A DNA stretch of 17,421 nucleotides from an uncultured Planctomycetaceae bacterium (lineage in GTDB: Bacteria > Planctomycetota > Planctomycetia > Pirellulales > Pirellulaceae): the NCBI GenBank assembly GCA_937967665.1, contig CALBSZ010000680.1:1-17421 (forward strand), given 5' to 3'. Shown one piece after another: positions 14,128 through 17,421 of this stretch (position 1 is its first letter; the number at the start of each line of letters is the position of its first letter). The position numbers and the translations under genes were made by a program. The notes beneath the pieces are model-generated. The model was given only the letters and a program-made list of their open reading frames with translations. It did no database searches and was not told where the DNA came from.

Positions 14128-14289
14128 CTAGTATTGTAGCGCAGCTAAATATTCGAGTTCAGTACGCGGCAGTTCGACGTGTCGGTCAGCCTGCAGCGCA
14201 ACGCCCATGAATACGTTGTGATCGCGCAGCACGTGCACGACAACGAGGTGGGCACCCTTTGATTTATCCAGAAGAACTGTCCGGAGCAT
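14128..14289 (-). CDS. Doubtful 53-residue ORF, hypothetical
   Basis: An ATG-started frame reading MLRTVLLDKSKGAHLVVVHV and ending LEYLAALQY has plausible amino-acid content. It lies on the same strand as, and just upstream of, the ZIP gene. It lacks a clear ribosome binding site and I recognise no family. It may be the 3' remnant of a decayed gene, because the frame continues open upstream through the inverted-repeat element. Confidence 0.22.
   Translation of the reverse strand: MLRTVLLDKSKGAHLVVVHVLRDHNVFMGVALQADRHVELPRTELEYLAALQY
14133..14138 (-). promoter_or_regulatory. Candidate -10 box for the ZIP gene
   Basis: TACAAT on the minus strand (5 of 6 to consensus) would start transcription near 14126, upstream of both ZIP start candidates. 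The hexamer at 17 bases spacing (TGAACT) matches the -35 consensus at 3 positions. Confidence 0.3.
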
Positions 14290-14327
14290 AGTCGTTACCG
14301 ATACTCGGACGCCGAGCGGGTTGGACC

Positions 14328-14448
14328 TCACGCGGAGGCGCGGGGGACGCAGAGAAATAGGCGTTTTGGAATCACGTGCTCGATCATCACTGCAGTAATC
14401 TCGTCCAACTCCATATTCTCTCTCCGCGTGCCCCGCGCCTCTGCGTGA
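14328..14448 (-). mobile_element. Inverted-repeat element with a GxxExxY-like 5' remnant
   Basis: Left arm 14328-14359 (TCACGCGGAGGCGCGGGG...) and right arm 14414-14448 are near-perfect inverted repeats of 32-35 bases, about 54 bases apart. On the minus strand an ATG at 14414 opens a 28-codon frame, MELDEITAVMIEHVIPK..., ending at 14328. The CGCGGAGG/ACGCAGAGA type of repeat directly before a MELDEI-type start is what I recall at the front of GxxExxY-family genes in planctomycetes and other phyla. The rest of such a gene is absent. It is either a miniature element or a decayed cassette. Confidence 0.45.
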
Positions 14449-14661
14449 TCCATCTCCTGTCGGCGCCAAGAGGCAACTTGACCAGAAAAAGGCAAAAGAA
14501 AAGACACGGAGAAAGTGTGCCAACCTCAAGGTTACGCCCAGCTTGAAAAGCTAGGGGACGTCGTCAGCCAGCAGAATTAATTCTGCAGTGGCATTGCCTG
14601 GTACATTAAGCAGCACAGCGTGGAAGACGCCGCGGTGGGGCGGGATAGTCGCAACTCGCCG
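14449..14661. other. Intergenic region with no gene seen
   Basis: No credible open frame was found. It holds the perfect 16-bp palindrome GCAGAATTAATTCTGC at 14571-14586, about 75 bases beyond the fhcA stop. This could fold on the fhcA transcript, but it has an AT core and no U tract, so it is not a typical terminator. Confidence 0.45.
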
Positions 14662-16323
14662 TCAACTGCAGGCGATCTTTTCGGCGTCGTGCAGGTACGA
14701 ATCGGACACGGGGTAGTTGCGGAAGCGGATGGAGTAATAGTCCTCGAACCATTGAGCGATATCGGCTTCCACGCCGACGTCGTATTCGGGGCCGACGTGC
14801 AATGTCTTGCCGTATACGTTCTTGCGGATGTCTCCCTCTTCCACAATGATCTCGCCGGCTTTGATCACATAGCGCGGCAGCGCGAACATGGTCTCTTTGT
14901 TTTCGTGTGGCGTATAAATGGTGATGTCGGCATCGGCGCCGGGTCCCAGGTGCCCCTTGTTGCGCAGGCCGAGGATTTTTGCGGGGCCGGCACGGGTGAT
15001 GACGCAGATGTCGTGCAGCGTGTATTCGCGTTCCATGTCGGCCAGCTGGCAGCGGCTGCGGAGTTCCGGATGAACGGTCTTAATGATGTCCTGGCGATAG
15101 GTGCGATCCATCAGCAGTCGAATGATCTGCGGGTACGCCAGGAACGAACCGCCGTTGGGATGATCGGTACTCATGACCACCTTCCAGGGATCGTGTACGG
15201 CCAGGTACCATTCCAGTCCGATGGCCCATTGCAGGGCGTGCATCAGGCTCTTGTTGCGGTAAGTGATCGGCGCGATGCCGCAGCCGGATTCGAGTTCTGT
15301 GTCGGCGCTGAACCACTTGGTGCCGTAAACATTGTGCAGGAAGTACCCCAGCGGGCCATCGCCCGTCATGCTGGTCGTCGCGCCGAACATCACCTGCCCG
15401 ACGTCCACGGTGATGTTGTCGTGGGAGTTCACGTAATCGGCGAGCGGCAGGACTTTCGAGTTGAACGTGTTTTCGTCGGCATCGCCCCCGCCGTAGCTGT
15501 GGAACTGGATGTGGGTAATGTGCCCGCGATGGCCATCGAGCGCCTGCATGGTCGCCAGCGTGGTATCCCAGTTCCCGGGCAGGCCCAGGTTATTGCAGTG
15601 GATATGCACTGGATGCGGCAGACGCAGTTCGTTGGCCGTCCTCGCTAATTCGCGGATGATGTCCCGCGGCGTCACGTTGTAATGGTCCACTTGCTGGTCC
15701 AGCGTCGTGACGTTTCCGGCTGGATGGTTCTTCCAGACCTCGACACCGCCGGGATTCACCAGCTTCGGCGCGTAGCCTTTGGCCGCGCCCAGGAGCCAGG
15801 CCACAAAGGCCTTTAGCCTGGCCGGTTCCTGTTCCTTGATGGCCCGCATCACGTAATGGTTGTTTCCCATCAGCACGTAGAAGCCCTTGTCGATACAGGG
15901 CGTATCTTCAAACTCCTCGTGCGTGTGCCGCGCGGACAATGGCGGGACGGCGGCATCGAAAGCCGTGGTATATCCCATGCCGACGTACTTGTAGCCTGTT
16001 GCGAACGTGCTGGGGACACTCCCCATGGTCCCGCTATGCGTGATCGCCGTGCGTTCCACAACCTCGCTGTTCCGTTTCTCTTCCGGGCGCATCTTCCGCG
16101 CCGTATTCACTTTGGGGCCCGCGATGTGGCAGTGCATGTCCACGCCGCCGGGCATCACCACCAAGCCGGACGCATTCAGCGTGCGCGTCGGTCGCGTAAA
16201 CGGATCAGAAGGGGGTGATATGACCTTGCCGTCCTGCACCCAGATGTCTTGCACCTGGCCGTCAATTTCGTGTAGCGGGTCGTAAACGTAACCGCCGGCT
16301 ATCTTAAAGAGCTCAGTCGTCAT
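14662..16323 (-). CDS. fhcA: Formylmethanofuran dehydrogenase subunit A homologue (formyltransferase/hydrolase complex subunit)
   Basis: This 553-residue amidohydrolase-fold protein is of the FmdA/FwdA/FhcA family and is full length. In bacteria with tetrahydromethanopterin-linked C1 transfer, Fhc hydrolyses the formyl carrier to formate during formaldehyde oxidation. Visible features: GGVDMHCHIAGPKVNTARKMRPEEK (59-83) with metal-ligand His64 and His66; PHPVHIHCNNLGLPGNWDTT (236-255); HITHIQFHSYGG (268-279); STDHPNGGSFLAYPQI (385-400), whose Asp387 fits the catalytic Asp; and AGPAKILGLRNKGHLGPGADADITIY near the C-terminus, typical of amidohydrolases. A carboxylated Lys is expected near 187-198 but I cannot assign it. 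The start is ATG 16323, without a good ribosome binding site. No fhcB, fhcC or fhcD is adjacent. The nearest gene is divergent. Confidence 0.93.
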   Translation of the reverse strand: MTTELFKIAGGYVYDPLHEIDGQVQDIWVQDGKVISPPSDPFTRPTRTLNASGLVVMPGGVDMHCHIAGPKVNTARKMRPEEKRNSEVVERTAITHSGTMGSVPSTFATGYKYVGMGYTTAFDAAVPPLSARHTHEEFEDTPCIDKGFYVLMGNNHYVMRAIKEQEPARLKAFVAWLLGAAKGYAPKLVNPGGVEVWKNHPAGNVTTLDQQVDHYNVTPRDIIRELARTANELRLPHPVHIHCNNLGLPGNWDTTLATMQALDGHRGHITHIQFHSYGGGDADENTFNSKVLPLADYVNSHDNITVDVGQVMFGATTSMTGDGPLGYFLHNVYGTKWFSADTELESGCGIAPITYRNKSLMHALQWAIGLEWYLAVHDPWKVVMSTDHPNGGSFLAYPQIIRLLMDRTYRQDIIKTVHPELRSRCQLADMEREYTLHDICVITRAGPAKILGLRNKGHLGPGADADITIYTPHENKETMFALPRYVIKAGEIIVEEGDIRKNVYGKTLHVGPEYDVGVEADIAQWFEDYYSIRFRNYPVSDSYLHDAEKIACS

Positions 16324-16420
16324 GCCATGCTATCTGTTGAAGACGATTCGGCCGAACTGTGCGCGTGCCGTGTGAAACGCGTTTGCCGACATCAATATGG
16401 TCTGGTTTTGCGGAATTCCC

Positions 16421-16426
16421 TATGAT
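16421..16426 (+). promoter_or_regulatory. Candidate -10 box for the CAP-like gene
   Basis: TATGAT (5 of 6 to consensus) lies 54 bases before the GTG start, in the divergent region shared with fhcA. No good -35 is found at usual spacing. Confidence 0.35.
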
Positions 16427-16479
16427 TGCTTTAGCGGGGAGCGACAACAAGTCCCAAATGTTGTTGAAGGAGCAAATCC

Positions 16480-17076
16480 GTGGCGTTTTTGCATAGACGT
16501 CAACTCATCACGACGACCGCCGGAGCTGCGACGGCGTTGGCAGTTCCTTCCTTAAGTCTTGCTGGAGGTTCGGCCACCCGCATTCCCACGGTCGCCGAGA
16601 TTCGACGTAGCAAGCGGGACTTCTGGATCCTGGCGGACCTGATCAACGACTACCGCCGCGAAATCGGGCTTCCGGCGGCAAGGATGTCGGCGCGGCTGAC
16701 TGCCGTGGCGGCGGTGCATGCCAAGGACCTTTGCTATCGCCGCCCGCACGATATTTACGGCAGCCTGCACAGTTGGTCGCCCAGCAAATACTGGCAGGGC
16801 GGCGGATACGACTACGGCAACAAGGATACCTGGCCGCTGATGTGGAATAAGCCGAAGGAAATCACGGGCTATCCCGGCTTCGGATTCGAAATCAGCGCGG
16901 CCGGCGTCCGCGACGCGGCACACGCGCTGCAAGTTTGGCGCGAAAGCGAATCGCATCACAACGTGATTGCCAATCGTCATGTCTGGAACGATCCGCGCTG
17001 GCAATGGCACGCGCTAGGCGCCGTCTTCTACAAAGGGTACGCTTGTGCCTGGTTCGGTGACAAAGAAGACGTATGA
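16480..17076 (+). CDS. Tat-exported CAP/SCP-like domain protein
   Basis: This 198-residue protein starts at a GTG with GAAGGAG 7 bases upstream, a near-ideal site. The N-terminus LHRRQLITTTAGAATALAVPSLSLA is a twin-arginine signal (RR at 6-7, hydrophobic 10-28). Residues about 48-195 look like a CAP (SCP/PR-1) domain: LADLINDYRREIGLPAARMSARLTAVAAVHAKDL (51-84) with His80, SLHSW (95-99), GFEIS with Glu137, AAHALQVWRESESHHNVI (146-163) with His159/His160, and HALGAVFYKGYACAWFG (177-193). The spacing and the His/Glu residues fit the CAP cavity. CAP proteins have no single activity, so the role is unknown. The stop overlaps the next gene's start (ATGA), which suggests a translationally coupled pair. 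Confidence 0.78.
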   Translation: MAFLHRRQLITTTAGAATALAVPSLSLAGGSATRIPTVAEIRRSKRDFWILADLINDYRREIGLPAARMSARLTAVAAVHAKDLCYRRPHDIYGSLHSWSPSKYWQGGGYDYGNKDTWPLMWNKPKEITGYPGFGFEISAAGVRDAAHALQVWRESESHHNVIANRHVWNDPRWQWHALGAVFYKGYACAWFGDKEDV

Positions 17077-17421
17077 GCATGTTCCAAAGCACTCGACTAG
17101 AACAGGCGTGGCGGCAGGTGCAGTTCGCGCGCGAGTACACACTCTCCCTGTTAGCGGATATGGAGCCCGGAGATTGGTTTCGCCAGCCGGCCGAGGGTGT
17201 CACGCACCTGGCCTGGCAGGTCGGTCATCTGGCCATGGCCGAATATGGGCTGCTGCTGTTTCGCCAGCGCGGTCGCCAGCCGGTGGACAGCGAAATCATG
17301 TCGGGAAAATTTCGTAAGGCATTCAGCAAGGGGCCCACGCCCGATCCCCACCCGGAGAACAATCCATCCGGCGACGAGATCCTGAAGGTTTTCCACCGAG
17401 TTCACGCGCAAGCGGCCGAGG
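17073..17421 (+). CDS. DinB-like (DinB/YfiT four-helix) protein, 3' end outside window
   Basis: ATG at 17073 overlaps the CAP-like stop by 4 bases, and the frame is open to the window end (116 complete codons, no stop). The product begins MSMFQSTRLEQAWRQVQFAR and contains LLADMEPGDWFRQPAEGVTHLAWQVGHLAMAEYGLLLF (26-63), the first helices of a DinB-type bundle, with His52 at the position of the first metal-ligand His (HLA). Superfamily members include thiol-dependent transferases and hydrolases, and many are of unknown function; no specific reaction can be assigned from this fragment. The remaining metal-ligand histidines would lie beyond the window. Confidence 0.72.
   Translation, partial: MSMFQSTRLEQAWRQVQFAREYTLSLLADMEPGDWFRQPAEGVTHLAWQVGHLAMAEYGLLLFRQRGRQPVDSEIMSGKFRKAFSKGPTPDPHPENNPSGDEILKVFHRVHAQAAE

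Noticed and set aside
14128..14529. 133-residue minus-strand ORF as one gene
   Set aside because: It reads through both arms of the inverted-repeat element and has a low-complexity Arg/Asp-rich middle. Only its last 53 codons look at all protein-like, and that part is listed as doubtful.
14620..15648. 342-residue open frame antisense to fhcA
   Set aside because: It mirrors the fhcA coding region and has no recognisable domain.
16444..16466. CAACA...TGTTG repeat just before the CAP-like ribosome binding site
   Set aside because: The stem is short and AT-rich with a long loop, and does not cover the ribosome binding site, so it is too weak to call regulatory.

Overview
The window looks like a chromosomal segment of a planctomycete, probably of the Pirellula/Lacipirellula type. 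This is inferred from gene content rather than from a marker gene. The signs are a ThuA-domain secreted protein, an N-sulfoglucosamine-type sulfatase, a TPR protein ending in two RNA-polymerase-alpha C-terminal domains, a bacterial formylmethanofuran dehydrogenase subunit A homologue (C1 transfer), KDO synthesis, a solitary Flp-like prepilin, and several short extragenic palindromic or tandem repeats. DNA is moderately GC-rich throughout. I see no integrase, transposase gene, phage gene, CRISPR array or resistance cassette, so most of the window is housekeeping or lineage-specific chromosome.

Layout. 44-358 (-) is a Flp-type prepilin, followed by about 570 bp without a convincing gene. 930-1841 (+) is a secreted ThuA-like protein, which shares a long hairpin (1861-1902) with the convergent TM2-domain membrane protein 2014-3921 (-). 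Upstream of that, on the same strand, is an SGSH-like sulfatase (4022-5545, -). A block of three 35-bp tandem repeats plus an inverted copy (5684-5822) separates the sulfatase from tgt (5849-6970, -). tgt is preceded by the TPR/double alpha-CTD gene (7041-8366, -) and by tRNA-Thr(CGT) (8466-8539, -). The tRNA and the TPR gene each have a candidate sigma-70 promoter, and the two promoters share an unusual sequence.

After about 730 bp of repeat-bearing non-coding DNA, a compact + strand operon follows: a diacylglycerol/lipid kinase family gene (9271-10269), kdsA (10277-11107) and a large lipoprotein with a transglutaminase-like core that lacks its catalytic residues (11104-13038). The spacings are 7 bp and a 4-bp ATGA overlap, and the theme is the cell envelope. 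A perfect 24-bp-arm palindrome (13040-13114) closes the operon against the convergent ZIP metal transporter (13153-14067, -).

14128-14661 is non-coding or decayed DNA. It contains an inverted-repeat element that carries what looks like the first codons of a GxxExxY-family gene. 14662-16323 (-) is an orphan fhcA. Divergent from it, on +, are a Tat-exported CAP/SCP-like protein (16480-17076) and, overlapping by 4 bp, a DinB-like gene (17073 onward) cut by the window end.

I did not find a clear, wholly new defence or metabolic system. The points most worth follow-up are the TPR/tandem alpha-CTD protein with its shared promoter architecture, the orphan fhcA, the pseudo-transglutaminase lipoprotein in the kdsA operon, and the small repeat elements.
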